Part shown: positions 34,332 to 43,097 of the stretch, piece after piece | Layout: every line of letters begins with the position of its first letter | Numbering within the stretch: position 1 is the first letter of the stretch | From: Streptomyces sp. Ru73 | Lineage (GTDB): Bacteria > Actinomycetota > Actinomycetes > Streptomycetales > Streptomycetaceae | DNA: 64,000 nucleotides | Assembly (NCBI RefSeq): GCF_002920575.1 | Contig: NZ_PQSQ01000035.1 | Location: 1 to 64,000, forward strand | Direction of reading: 5' to 3' | Made by a program: the position numbers and the translations under genes | The notes under the pieces: generated by a model | Told to the model about the DNA's origin: nothing | Seen by the model: only the letters and a program-made list of their open reading frames with translations | The model's database searches: none

Positions 34332-34828
34332 ACCGCCGCACCGCTCCCGTGAAGCGCCGTACTGCACCCGTGAAGCGCCGTGCCGCTGTCGCCGCCGCGC
34401 TCGCCGCCACCGCAGCGCTCGCCCTCGCCGGCTGCGGCGGTGACAGCGCGCCTCAGCTGAAGGTCTCCGGCGCGTACATGCCGCAGCCCGTCATGAAGGA
34501 CATGGCGGGCGGCTTCCTCGTCATCAAGAACACCGGAGACACCGCCGACAAGCTGACCTCGGTGACCAGCGACCTCTCCGACGACGTGACGATGCACCGG
34601 ACCGTCGGCGCCAAGATGGAGCAGGTCGGCTCGCTGACCGTCCCCGCGCACGGCGAGCTGAAGCTCTCCCGCGGCGGCAACCACCTGATGTTCATGGCAC
34701 TGAAGAAGAAGCCGGTGAAGGGCGACGAGGTCGCCGTCGAGCTGCACTTCGGCAAGGCGAAGCCGATCAAGGCCGTGCTGCCGGTCAAGGCCACCAACTA
34801 CAGCCCGCAGCACGCCGGGCACGAGTAG
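34328..34828 (+). CDS. ecuC: PCuAC-type Cu(I) chaperone lipoprotein (ECuC)
   Basis: A 166-residue extracellular Cu(I) chaperone. The PCuAC site is present: Met89-His90, Met97, then 21 residues, His119-x-Met121 (NHLMFM). A lipobox LAGC places the lipid on Cys36. The first 18 residues contain an odd duplicated RRTAPVK stretch, encoded by a direct DNA repeat with a GTG in each copy, so the true start could be either 34328 or a later GTG; the first overlaps the sco stop. Extra His residues at the C-terminus (QHAGHE) may add metal binding. It should hand copper to Sco or another partner outside the membrane. Confidence 0.92.
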   Translation: MNRRTAPVKRRTAPVKRRAAVAAALAATAALALAGCGGDSAPQLKVSGAYMPQPVMKDMAGGFLVIKNTGDTADKLTSVTSDLSDDVTMHRTVGAKMEQVGSLTVPAHGELKLSRGGNHLMFMALKKKPVKGDEVAVELHFGKAKPIKAVLPVKATNYSPQHAGHE

Positions 34829-34841
34829 GGGGAGAACCGCC

Positions 34842-36890
34842 ATGACGCTCACCGTTCCCCGCGCCGCGGCCGCTGTCCGCCGGCCCGGCCCGGCCGCCGC
34901 ACCGCACAGCGGCCGGACCGCCGCCGCGCTGCGCCTGCTGGTCCTCGCCGCCGCGCTGCTCGGCGTGCTGCTGGGCGGCGCCGCGCCGGCGTCCGCGCAC
35001 GCCGCGCTGACCGGCAGCTCCCCGGCGCAGGGAGCGGTGCTGCAGAAGGCGCCCGCGCAGGTCTCGCTCTCCTTCTCCGAAGGCGTCTCGATGGGCGACG
35101 ACTCCATCCGGGTGCTGGACCCGAAGGGCAAGCGCGTCGACCGCGGCAAGCTGCTGGACCTGTGCAGCGGCAGCACCGTCAAGTACGGCACGGGGCTGCC
35201 GCCGGGCCTTCCGGACGGCACGTACACCGTGGCCTGGCAGGCCGTCTCGGCCGACAGCCACCCGGTCTCCGGCGCCTTCACCTTCTCCGTCGGCGCGCCC
35301 TCGAAGTCCGCCGCCGTGGTGCCCCAGCAGGAGGCCGGCGGCGGGCTGGTCGGCGCGCTGTACGGCATCGCGCGGTACGTGGCGTACGCGGCGTTCGCGC
35401 TCCTCGTGGGCGGCGCGTGCTTCGTCCTGGCCTGCCGGCCCGCGGCGGCGCTCAGCCGTCCGGTGCAGCGGCTGGTGGTCTGGAGCTGGGCGGTGCTCAC
35501 CGGCGCCACGATCGTGCTGCTCCTGCTGCGTGCCCCGTACACGGGCTCCGGCGACCTCGCGGACGTCGTCGACCTGGCCGCGCTCAAGGCGGTGCTGGGA
35601 ACCAAGGCGGGCGGCGCCCTGATCTCGCGCGTGCTGCTGCTCGCCGCTGCCGCGCTCTTCATGGCCGTGCTCTTCGGCGCGTACGCGCGGGCCGAGGAGG
35701 AGGGCGACGCCAAGCGCCACAAGGACCTCGCCTTCGGGCTCGGCGTCGGCGGCGCGGTGGTCGCGGCGGGGCTCGCCGCGACCTGGGCGATGGCCGAGCA
35801 CGCCTCGACCGGTCTGCAGACCGCGGTGGCGATGCCGGTGGACGTCGTGCACCTGCTGGCCGTCGCCGTCTGGCTCGGCGGGCTGACCACCCTGCTGGTC
35901 TCCCTCTACCGCGGCCCGGTCGTCGAACGCGCGGCCGTGCACCGCTTCTCCCGCCTCGCCTTCGGGGCCGTCCTCGTACTGGTCGTCACCGGCGTCTACC
36001 AGTCCTGGCGCCAGGTGGGCAGCTGGGGCGCGCTCACGGACACCGCGTACGGGCGGCTGCTGCTGCTCAAGGCCGGGCTGGTCGTGGTGCTGGTCGGGAT
36101 CGCCTCGGTCTCGCGGCGCTGGACGGGACGGCTGGCGGAGGCCGCGGCGGACACGGCAGGGAGCGTCCCCGAGCAGCAGACGGCGCCCGAACCGGCGCCG
36201 GTGGCCGCCGGCACGGACACCAAGGCCGCTGACACGAGGACCGCGGACACCAAGACCGCGGACACGAAGACCGCTGCCGCAAACGCCGCTGACACCGGTA
36301 CGCACCCCGTGGACACCTCCCCCGAGCGAGCCGCGCAGCTCGCGCGGCAGCGGGCCGCCGTCGCCGACGCGCGGCGCAAGCGCGTGCGGGACGCCGACCC
36401 CGTGCGGTACGGGCTGCGCCGCTCCGTGCTCGCCGAGACCGGTGTCGCGGTCGTCCTGCTCGCCGTCACCACCGTCCTCACCACCACGGAACCGGCCCGT
36501 ACGGAGGAGTCCGTACGCGACTCGGGCCAGTTCGCCGAGGCCGCCCGGCCGGTCTCGGTGAACATCCCGTTCGACACGCTGGGCCCGAAGGGCAAGGGCA
36601 CCGCGCGGCTCGACCTCGACCCGGCGCGCACCGGCCAGGCCAACGTCCTGCACCTGCGGATCTCCGCGCCGGACGGCAGCGCGCGGGACGTCCCGGAGGT
36701 ACGGGTGTCCTTCACCTCCAAGGCGAAGAACCTCGGCCCGCTCCGGGCCACGCTCCAGCACACCGGTACCGGACACTGGACGGCGCGGGACGTGCAGCTG
36801 CCGGCGGCCGGCAGCTGGCAGCTCTCCCTCGTAGTCCGCACCTCCGACATCGATCAGGTGACCGAGACCAGGAACGTGAAGATCAGCTGA
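34842..36890 (+). CDS. CopC-CopD fusion, copper binding and transport membrane protein
   Basis: A 682-residue fusion. After the signal peptide (cleavage before His53) a CopC domain (53-145) carries the Cu(II) ligands His53, Asp138 and His140 (SADSHPVSG). About eight membrane helices from 165 to about 425 form the CopD part, with MAEHAST and PVDVVHLLAVAVW as His/Met candidates for transport. A repetitive linker of ADTKT units (about 460-480) follows, then another helix and an extracellular C-terminal domain (about 565-682). It likely moves copper inward. A 13-base gap with GGGGGAG precedes ATG 34842. The stop shares a base with the dtpA start (TGATG). Confidence 0.9.
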   Translation: MTLTVPRAAAAVRRPGPAAAPHSGRTAAALRLLVLAAALLGVLLGGAAPASAHAALTGSSPAQGAVLQKAPAQVSLSFSEGVSMGDDSIRVLDPKGKRVDRGKLLDLCSGSTVKYGTGLPPGLPDGTYTVAWQAVSADSHPVSGAFTFSVGAPSKSAAVVPQQEAGGGLVGALYGIARYVAYAAFALLVGGACFVLACRPAAALSRPVQRLVVWSWAVLTGATIVLLLLRAPYTGSGDLADVVDLAALKAVLGTKAGGALISRVLLLAAAALFMAVLFGAYARAEEEGDAKRHKDLAFGLGVGGAVVAAGLAATWAMAEHASTGLQTAVAMPVDVVHLLAVAVWLGGLTTLLVSLYRGPVVERAAVHRFSRLAFGAVLVLVVTGVYQSWRQVGSWGALTDTAYGRLLLLKAGLVVVLVGIASVSRRWTGRLAEAAADTAGSVPEQQTAPEPAPVAAGTDTKAADTRTADTKTADTKTAAANAADTGTHPVDTSPERAAQLARQRAAVADARRKRVRDADPVRYGLRRSVLAETGVAVVLLAVTTVLTTTEPARTEESVRDSGQFAEAARPVSVNIPFDTLGPKGKGTARLDLDPARTGQANVLHLRISAPDGSARDVPEVRVSFTSKAKNLGPLRATLQHTGTGHWTARDVQLPAAGSWQLSLVVRTSDIDQVTETRNVKIS

Positions 36891-38197
36891 TGACCGAGAA
36901 CTCCACCAAGCCGGCCGAGGCCGCCGAGGCCACCGGCACCCCCGCGGCGTCCGACGCGGACGCCGCGCCCTCCGTCACGCTCTCCCGCCGCCGGCTCCTC
37001 GGCACGGTCGGCGCCGCCGGGGCCGCCGGTCTCGTCGTCGGCGGCGCGGGCGGCGCGTTCGGTGCCGTGGCGGCCGAGGACGACGCGCCGAAGCTCAGCA
37101 CGGTCGGCACCGGCGAGGTCGCGTTCCGCACCGACCGCCGGGCGCCGCAGGCCGGCATCACCACGCCCATGCAGGCCCGCTGCCACCTGGTCGCGTTCGA
37201 CCTGGCACCGGGGGCAGGGCGCAAGGGCGCGGCCGCCCTGATGCGCCGCTGGTCGGCGCTGGCCGAGCGGCTGATGGCCGGGGAGGTGCCCGCCGACGAC
37301 ACGGGAGTGGCGCTGGACGCGGGGCCCGCCTCCCTCAGCGTGACCTTCGGTTTCGGCCACAGTTTCTTCGGCCGTACGGGGCTGACCGCGCGCCGGCCGC
37401 TGCAGCTCGACCCGCTGCCGCACTTCTCCGCCGACGCGCTCGACCCGAAGCGCAGCAACGGTGACCTGTGGATCCAGATCGGCGCCGACGACGCGCTGGT
37501 CGCCTTCCACGCGCTGCGCGCGCTGCAGAAGGAGGCCGGGGACACCGCGCGGCTGCGCTGGCAGATGAACGGCTTCAACCGCAGCCCCGGCGCCACGGCG
37601 CACCCGATGACCACCCGCAACCTCATGGGCCAGGTCGACGGCACGAACAACCCCAAGCAGTCGGACCCGGACTTCGAGGAGAAGATCTTCGTCGGGCGCG
37701 ACGCCGACCAGGAGTGGATGCGCGGCGGCTCGTACGTCGTGCTGCGCCGCATCCGGATGCTGCTCGACGCGTGGGAGAAGAAGTCGCGGGCCGAGCAGGA
37801 GCGGGTGATCGGCCGCCGCAAGGCCGACGGCGCGCCGCTGACCGGCGGCGACGAGCACACCCCGATGGACCTGAACAAGATCGGCAAGGACGGCTCCCCG
37901 GTGATCCCGGCGGACGCGCACGCCCGGATCGCGGCGCCCGAGTCCAATCAGGGGGCCGCGATGCTGCGCCGGCCGTTCTCGTACCACGACGGCTTCCGCG
38001 ACGACGGCGCACCGGACGCCGGTCTGCTCTTCATGGCCTGGCAGGCCGATCCGCTGCGCGCGTTCACGCAGGTCCAGCGGAAGCTCGACCGCGGGGACGC
38101 GCTCTCGCCGTTCCTCCGGCACGAGGCGAGCGGGCTGTACGCGGTGCCGGCGGTGGAGCCGTCGGGGTACGTGGGCCAGCCGCTGCTGGAGGGCTGA
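36890..38197 (+). CDS. dtpA: Dye-decolourising heme peroxidase, Tat-exported (DtpA)
   Basis: A 435-residue DyP-type peroxidase. The Tat signal SRRRLLG (32-38) and an Ala/Gly-rich core export the folded, heme-loaded protein. The GxxDG catalytic motif is GQVDG (247-251, Asp250). His344 in PADAHARIA is the probable proximal heme ligand, and the distal Arg lies in MLRRPFSYHDG. In S. lividans DtpA works with the copper radical oxidase GlxA to make hyphal-tip glycan; that partner is not in this window. Last gene of the copper operon. The family and Tat export are certain; the physiological role is taken from the S. lividans work. Confidence 0.93.
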   Translation: MTENSTKPAEAAEATGTPAASDADAAPSVTLSRRRLLGTVGAAGAAGLVVGGAGGAFGAVAAEDDAPKLSTVGTGEVAFRTDRRAPQAGITTPMQARCHLVAFDLAPGAGRKGAAALMRRWSALAERLMAGEVPADDTGVALDAGPASLSVTFGFGHSFFGRTGLTARRPLQLDPLPHFSADALDPKRSNGDLWIQIGADDALVAFHALRALQKEAGDTARLRWQMNGFNRSPGATAHPMTTRNLMGQVDGTNNPKQSDPDFEEKIFVGRDADQEWMRGGSYVVLRRIRMLLDAWEKKSRAEQERVIGRRKADGAPLTGGDEHTPMDLNKIGKDGSPVIPADAHARIAAPESNQGAAMLRRPFSYHDGFRDDGAPDAGLLFMAWQADPLRAFTQVQRKLDRGDALSPFLRHEASGLYAVPAVEPSGYVGQPLLEG

Positions 38198-38331
38198 CCG
38201 GCCGCGCGCTCCGCGGGGTGCGCCCGGTCCGCCGGTGGCGGCCGGACCGTCGGTGGCGCCGGACGGCCGCCGGCGGGCGAGTACGGTAAGGGGCCCGGGA
38301 CAGAAGCGAGCCCCGGAGAAGGAGTGAACGG

Positions 38332-39258
38332 ATGTCGGCCAGCCGCTATACGTATCTCGGGCCCGCGGGCACCTTCACCGAGGCAGCCCTGCGCACCCTG
38401 CCCGAGGCGGCGACGCGCGAGCTGGTGCCGATGGTGTCCGTGCCCGCAGCGCTGGACGCGGTCCGCGCGGGGGAGGCGGCCGGCGCGCTGGTGCCGATCG
38501 AGAACTCCGTGGAGGGCGGCATCACGACCACCCTCGACGAACTGGCCGCCGGCGGCCACCTGATGATCTACCGCGAGGTGCTGCTGCCGATCGCCTTCGC
38601 GCTGCTGGCCCGGCCCGGCACCGAGCTGTCCGGGGTGAAGACCGTGACCGGCCACCCCGCGGCCCAGGCGCAGGTGCGCAAGTGGCTGCGCGAGCACCTG
38701 CCGGACGCGGTGTGGGAGTCGGCCGCTTCCAACGCCGACGGTGCGCGGCTGGTGCAGGAGGGCCGGTACGACGCGGCGTTCGCGGGCGAGTTCGCGGCCG
38801 CCACGTACGGCCTGACGCCGCTGGCCACCGACATCCACGACGCGCAGAACGCGGCGACCCGGTTCGTCCTGGTGGGCAAGCCGGCGCGGCCCGCGGCCCG
38901 GACCGGCGCCGACAAGACCTCGGTCGTGCTGTGGCTGCGCGAGAACCACCCCGGTGCGCTGCTGGAGCTGCTGCAGGAATTCGCGGGGCGCGGCGTCAGC
39001 ATGATGCGGATCGAGTCGCGGCCGACCGGTGAGGGCATCGGCCAGTACTGCTTCTCCGTGGACTGCGAGGGGCACATCACCGACCGGCGGGTCGGCGAGG
39101 TGCTGATGGGGCTGAAGCGGATCTGCCGGGACGTACGGTTCCTCGGTTCGTACCCGCGTGCGGACCAGGTCGTGGCCGAGGTCCGCCCCGAGACCGACGA
39201 CGACGCCTTCCTGGCCGCTTCGGACTGGCTGACCCGCTGCCTGGACGGCCGGGCCTGA
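38332..39258 (+). CDS. pheA: Prephenate dehydratase
   Basis: A 308-residue prephenate dehydratase that makes phenylpyruvate in phenylalanine synthesis. The catalytic domain runs about 4-190 with YLGPAGTFTEAAL at the start, VPIENSVEGGITTTLDEL and the essential TRF motif (Thr176-Arg177-Phe178). An ACT domain (about 203-285) containing ESRPTGEGIGQYCFSVDCEG provides phenylalanine feedback control. It is monofunctional, with no chorismate mutase part. GAGAAGGAG precedes ATG 38332 at good distance, and TACGGT at about 38283 may be the -10 element. Followed by the DnaA-box-rich region. Confidence 0.95.
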   Translation: MSASRYTYLGPAGTFTEAALRTLPEAATRELVPMVSVPAALDAVRAGEAAGALVPIENSVEGGITTTLDELAAGGHLMIYREVLLPIAFALLARPGTELSGVKTVTGHPAAQAQVRKWLREHLPDAVWESAASNADGARLVQEGRYDAAFAGEFAAATYGLTPLATDIHDAQNAATRFVLVGKPARPAARTGADKTSVVLWLRENHPGALLELLQEFAGRGVSMMRIESRPTGEGIGQYCFSVDCEGHITDRRVGEVLMGLKRICRDVRFLGSYPRADQVVAEVRPETDDDAFLAASDWLTRCLDGRA

Positions 39259-39899
39259 CCGCACCGCACACAGTTGTCCCCAGGTTGCCCACAGGACTGT
39301 CCACAGAGTTATCCACAGGGGTGGTTCTCGACCTGGGGACAAGTCGATTCTCACGCGTCGCACAGTCGACAAATCGCCCTACCGACCCCACACCCGTCCA
39401 CAGGCGCGCACAGCCGCCCACGGAGGGGCGCGTCAGCATAATTCCTGGGAACAATCCTTTAGGGCGAGGAAATCCCACACGAAAGAGTACCGGAAGCGGG
39501 TTTCAGCAAGGATTTCTTCGCCCGGGATTCAGAAAACGGATGCCGCTTTCCGACTTCCACAGAAGCAACGCACAGCCTGTGGATAACTTTTCGGCAGCCG
39601 ACCGGAGCTGTGGACAAGTGGCTGTGCGCAGACCGCCAACTCCCCGTTCCCACAGGCCCGGACGGCCTTGCCGGAAAGGCCCCCGACGCCCCGCCGACAC
39701 CTTCCGACCACTCGCGCGCCATCCCGTCGACAGTCCTCCCGGCACGCACGGCCGGCACTCCAGCGGGAATTCCTCTCTGCAATTCCCGGTCTTCCCGGAC
39801 CTTCTCAGAACACCACAGAAATAACTCCAAACCGGACAAATTGCCCGGCGGGTCAATATCGCGTCGAGCGCCCCGGCCGGGCCCCGGTAGCCTGGTGGG
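39259..39899. promoter_or_regulatory. pheA-serS intergenic region with a cluster of DnaA boxes
   Basis: 640 bases, A/T-richer than average. DnaA-box-like nonamers (consensus TTGTCCACA/TTATCCACA) lie at: 39274-39282 TTGTCCCCA, 39285-39293 TTGCCCACA, 39297-39305 CTGTCCACA, 39309-39317 TTATCCACA, 39394-39402 CCGTCCACA on the plus strand; 39334-39342 TGGGGACAA, 39578-39586 TGTGGATAA, 39609-39617 TGTGGACAA on the minus strand. Three are perfect consensus sites. The first four are spaced 11-12 bases apart. A DnaA-titrating cluster outside oriC (called D78) is known in S. coelicolor; whether this is the same locus is my inference. Confidence 0.8.
39888..39893 (+). promoter_or_regulatory. -10 element of a leaderless serS promoter
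   Basis: TAGCCT ends six bases before the GTG at 39900 and there is no ribosome-binding site, so the transcript probably starts at the first base of the start codon. Confidence 0.65.
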
Positions 39900-41177
39900 G
39901 TGATTGACCTTCGCCTGCTCCGTGAGGACCCCGACCGTGTGCGCGCGTCCCAGCGCGCCCGTGGAGAGGACGTCGCGCTCGTCGACGCGCTGCTCTCCGC
40001 CGACGAGCGGCGCAGGTCCTCCAGCGTCCGCTTCGACGAGCTGCGTGCCGAGCAGAAGTCGCTCGGCAAGCTCATCCCCAAGGCCTCCGGCGACGAGAAG
40101 GCCGAGCTGCTGAAGAAGGCCGGCGAGCTGTCCGCCGCCGTCAAGGCCGCCGACGCCGAGCAGGACCGGGCCAAGGAGGAGACCCAGTCCCTCCTGATGA
40201 AGCTGGGCAACCTCGTCCACCCCGACGTGCCCGTCGGCGGCGAGGAGGACTTCACGGTCCTGGAGACGCACGGCACGATCCGCGACTTCGGCGCCGAGGG
40301 CTTCGAACCCAAGGACCACCTGGAGATCGGCCAGGCGCTGGGCGCGATCGACGTCGAGCGCGCCGCCAAGGTCTCCGGCTCGCGCTTCTACTACCTGACC
40401 GGCATCGGCGCGCTCCTGGAGCTCGCGCTGGTCAACGCCGCCATCGCGCAGGCCACCGAGGCCGGCTTCACGCCGATGCTGACCCCGGCGCTGGTGCGTC
40501 CGCACGCCATGGAGGGCACCGGCTTCCTCGGCCAGGCCGCGGAGAACGTCTACCACCTGGAGAAGGACGACTACTACCTGGTCGGCACCTCCGAGGTCCC
40601 GCTCGCCGCGTACCACATGGACGAGATCGTCGACGCGGACAAGCTGCCGCTGCGGTACGCCGGATTCTCGCCGTGCTTCCGCCGCGAGGCCGGCACGTAC
40701 GGCAAGGACACCCGCGGCATCTTCCGCGTGCACCAGTTCGACAAGGTCGAGATGTTCTCGTACGTCGCGCCGGACGACGCGGAGAACGAGCACAAGCGCC
40801 TGCTGGACTGGGAGAAGCAGTGGCTGAACGGCCTGGAGCTGCCCTTCCAGGTGATCGACGTCGCCACGGGTGACCTGGGCGCCTCCGCCTCCCGCAAGTT
40901 CGACTGCGAGGCGTGGATCCCCACCCAGGGCAAGTACCGCGAGCTGACCTCCGCTTCGAACTGCGACGAGTTCCAGGCGCGCCGGCTCTCGGTCCGGATG
41001 CGCGACGGCAAGAAGGTGCAGCCGCTGGCCACGCTGAACGGCACGCTGTGCGCGGTCCCGCGCACCATCGTGGCGCTCTTCGAGAACCACCAGCTGGCGG
41101 ACGGCTCCGTGCGCGTCCCCGAGATGCTGCGCCCGTACCTGGGCGGCCGGGAAGTCCTGGAGCCCGTCGCCAAGTGA
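39900..41177 (+). CDS. serS: Seryl-tRNA synthetase
   Basis: A 425-residue class II synthetase that charges tRNA-Ser. The N-terminal coiled-coil arm covers about 1-110 (MIDLRLLREDPDRVR, LKKAGELSAAVKAADAEQD). Motif 1 lies around GFTPMLTPALVRP, motif 2 around GFSPCFRREAGTYGKDTRG, and motif 3 is in the C-terminal part (LNGTLCAVPRTIVALFENHQ). Serine-binding TSEVPLAAYH and TSASNCDEFQARRL are present. Length is normal for the family. It starts with GTG at 39900 and looks leaderless. The stop overlaps the next gene start (GTGA). A tRNA-Ser(UGA) gene lies 25 kb upstream in the window. Confidence 0.97.
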   Translation: MIDLRLLREDPDRVRASQRARGEDVALVDALLSADERRRSSSVRFDELRAEQKSLGKLIPKASGDEKAELLKKAGELSAAVKAADAEQDRAKEETQSLLMKLGNLVHPDVPVGGEEDFTVLETHGTIRDFGAEGFEPKDHLEIGQALGAIDVERAAKVSGSRFYYLTGIGALLELALVNAAIAQATEAGFTPMLTPALVRPHAMEGTGFLGQAAENVYHLEKDDYYLVGTSEVPLAAYHMDEIVDADKLPLRYAGFSPCFRREAGTYGKDTRGIFRVHQFDKVEMFSYVAPDDAENEHKRLLDWEKQWLNGLELPFQVIDVATGDLGASASRKFDCEAWIPTQGKYRELTSASNCDEFQARRLSVRMRDGKKVQPLATLNGTLCAVPRTIVALFENHQLADGSVRVPEMLRPYLGGREVLEPVAK

Positions 41178-41995
41178 CCCTGCCCGCCACCTCCGCCTTC
41201 CCGTACTCGCTCGTCGCGACGGACCTCGACGGCACGCTGCTGCGTCCCGACGACACCATCTCGGCGCGCACCCGCGAAGCGCTCGCCGCGGTCACCGCGG
41301 CGGGCGCCGCGCACATCGTCGTGACCGGCCGTGCGGCGCCCTGGACCCGGCACATACTGGACGACCTGGGCTACGACGGTCTCGCGGTGTGCGCACAGGG
41401 CGGACAGGTCTACCACGCCGGGGAGCGCCGGCTGCTGACCTCGGTGACGCTGGACCGGCAGCTGGCCGGGCTGGCGATCGCCAAGATCGAGGCGGAGGTC
41501 GGCCCGCTCCACCTGGCGGCGAGCCGGGACGGGCTGGAGGGCGCCGTCGTGGTCGCCCCCGGCTACCGCGTCCACGAGGGTCCGCTGCCGAACGTCCTGG
41601 TCGACAATCCGGCCGATCTGTGGGCCGAACCGATCAACAAGGTCTACATCCAGCACCCCGAGCTGTCGGACGACGCGCTCGCGGCGGCCGCGCGTGAGGT
41701 GGCCGGCGACCTGGTCGGCGTGATCATGGCCGGGCCCGGCATCGTCGAGCTGCTGCCGCTCGGGCTGAGCAAGGCCACCGGCCTGTCGCTCGCGGCCCGC
41801 CGGCTCGGCGTCAAGGCGGCCGGCACGATCGCCTTCGGCGACATGCCGAACGACGTCCCGATGTTCGGCTGGGCCGCGTACGGCGTCGCCATGGCCAACG
41901 CGCACGACGAGCTGAAGGCCGTCGCCGACGAGATCACCACGTCGAACGAGGACGACGGGATCGCGGTGGTACTGGAGCGGCTGCTCGCGGGCTGA
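41174..41995 (+). CDS. HAD-superfamily (Cof-type) phosphatase
   Basis: A 273-residue Cof/HAD-IIB hydrolase. Motif I is DLDGTLL (Asp17 nucleophile, Asp19 acid/base), motif II is VVTGRAAPW, motif III includes the Lys in GLSKATGLSLAARRLG and motif IV is AFGDMPNDVPMFGW. The cap domain between motifs II and III sets the substrate, which is probably a sugar phosphate or phosphorylated cofactor. It is translationally coupled to serS by a GTGA overlap. A second Cof-type enzyme is encoded at 57.2 kb. Catalytic class is certain; substrate unknown. Confidence 0.92.
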   Translation: MTLPATSAFPYSLVATDLDGTLLRPDDTISARTREALAAVTAAGAAHIVVTGRAAPWTRHILDDLGYDGLAVCAQGGQVYHAGERRLLTSVTLDRQLAGLAIAKIEAEVGPLHLAASRDGLEGAVVVAPGYRVHEGPLPNVLVDNPADLWAEPINKVYIQHPELSDDALAAAAREVAGDLVGVIMAGPGIVELLPLGLSKATGLSLAARRLGVKAAGTIAFGDMPNDVPMFGWAAYGVAMANAHDELKAVADEITTSNEDDGIAVVLERLLAG

Positions 41996-42057
41996 GGCCG
42001 CGCGAGCCGGTCCGCAGGCGGCGGCCCGTCGGCTGCCCGCTGGGCCCGGCCCGTACT

Positions 42058-42081
42058 TTGTCCACAGCCACCTGTGGACAA
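42058..42081. promoter_or_regulatory. Two perfect DnaA boxes as a 10-bp inverted repeat upstream of GntR
   Basis: TTGTCCACA (42058-42066, plus) and TGTGGACAA (42073-42081, the same box on minus) face each other; the repeat extends to TTGTCCACAG-CCAC-CTGTGGACAA. It lies 73-96 bases before the GntR start and about 35 bases before a TAGGGT -10 candidate at 42116. It could bind DnaA or serve as an operator for the regulator. Confidence 0.7.
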
Positions 42082-42153
42082 CTGTCCGTCGCGGCCGTTC
42101 ACGGCGAGCTCAGTTGTAGGGTGACCGGGCAACCGGGTGAATGGGGGAGCCAG

Positions 42154-42864
42154 ATGGCGTTGCAGGCCGCCGGGCGGCAGTCGCTGGTGGACACCGTGGT
42201 CGACGCGCTGCGCGCGCAGATCGGCGCCGGCGAGTGGCAGGTCGGGGAGCGCATCCCCACCGAGCACGCGCTCGCCGAACAGCTCCAGGTGGGGCGGAAC
42301 ACCGTCCGCGAGGCGGTGCGCGTACTCGTGCACGCCGGGATGCTCCGCTCGCGCCAGGGCGAGGGCACGTTCGTCGTCTCCGCCACCGACCCGGCCGCGG
42401 TCGTACGCGGCGTGCAGCGGTCGGGCGTGCGGGACGTCCTCGAAGTCCGCATCGCGCTGGAGACGGAGGCCGCCCGGCTGGCGGCCCTGCGGCACGAACC
42501 GGCCGACCTGGAGCGGATGCGGGCCGCGCTGGACGCACAGCGGGCGCTGGAGGGCGCCGGGGGCCGCCCCGCGGCCGGGAGCCTGGAGCTGTACGCGGAC
42601 CACGACATCGAGTTCCACCAGGCCGTCGTGGGCGCCGCGCACAACGCCGCGCTGAGCGCTCTGTACGAGTGGTTCAGCGGCTCGGTGCGCGAGGCGCTGG
42701 TCTCGGGGCTCGGGGACCGGGAGATGCCGCACCTCCTGCACGGCGACCACCACGCCGTCCTGGAGGCGATCGCCTCGGGCGACCCGGACGCCGCCGAGTC
42801 GGCCGCCCGCACGCTGCTGGACCGGCCGAAACGCGCGGTGGAGGCCCTGCTCGCCGAACGGTGA
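42154..42864 (+). CDS. GntR-family regulator, FadR/FCD subfamily
   Basis: A 236-residue transcription factor. The winged helix-turn-helix spans about 10-72 (VDTVVDALRAQIGAGEWQ and EQLQVGRNTVREAVRVL). An FCD effector domain follows (about 90-225); it contains DHDIEFHQAV and HGDHHAVLEAI, whose Asp and His residues commonly bind a metal next to the ligand pocket. The ATG at 42154 follows GGGGGAG and gives the normal domain start; an upstream frame reaches into the promoter. The next gene, an MFS transporter in the same direction, is its likely target. The ligand cannot be predicted. Confidence 0.92.
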   Translation: MALQAAGRQSLVDTVVDALRAQIGAGEWQVGERIPTEHALAEQLQVGRNTVREAVRVLVHAGMLRSRQGEGTFVVSATDPAAVVRGVQRSGVRDVLEVRIALETEAARLAALRHEPADLERMRAALDAQRALEGAGGRPAAGSLELYADHDIEFHQAVVGAAHNAALSALYEWFSGSVREALVSGLGDREMPHLLHGDHHAVLEAIASGDPDAAESAARTLLDRPKRAVEALLAER

Positions 42865-43097
42865 GCGGGCCCGTCGCGTCGGCCGTACGCGTACTGCCGC
42901 CTGCCGCGGGCCTGCCGTACGGCCGCCGCCCCCCGTCGTACGGCCGCGGGCAGCGCCGTACGACCGCCCCGCCCCGCCTGAACGGCCGGCCCGCTGTACG
43001 GGCCGTGTCCGCCCCCTTCGCCGTCCCTGCCGCACGCCGGACGTCACGTCGCGCGCCGCGTGCGGGAACCCCGTACCGACAGGAGAGTCACCGCACC

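Noticed and set aside
39259..39899. oriC
   Set aside because: DnaA boxes are present but flanking genes are pheA and serS, not dnaA and dnaN, and the number of boxes is lower than in Streptomyces oriC.
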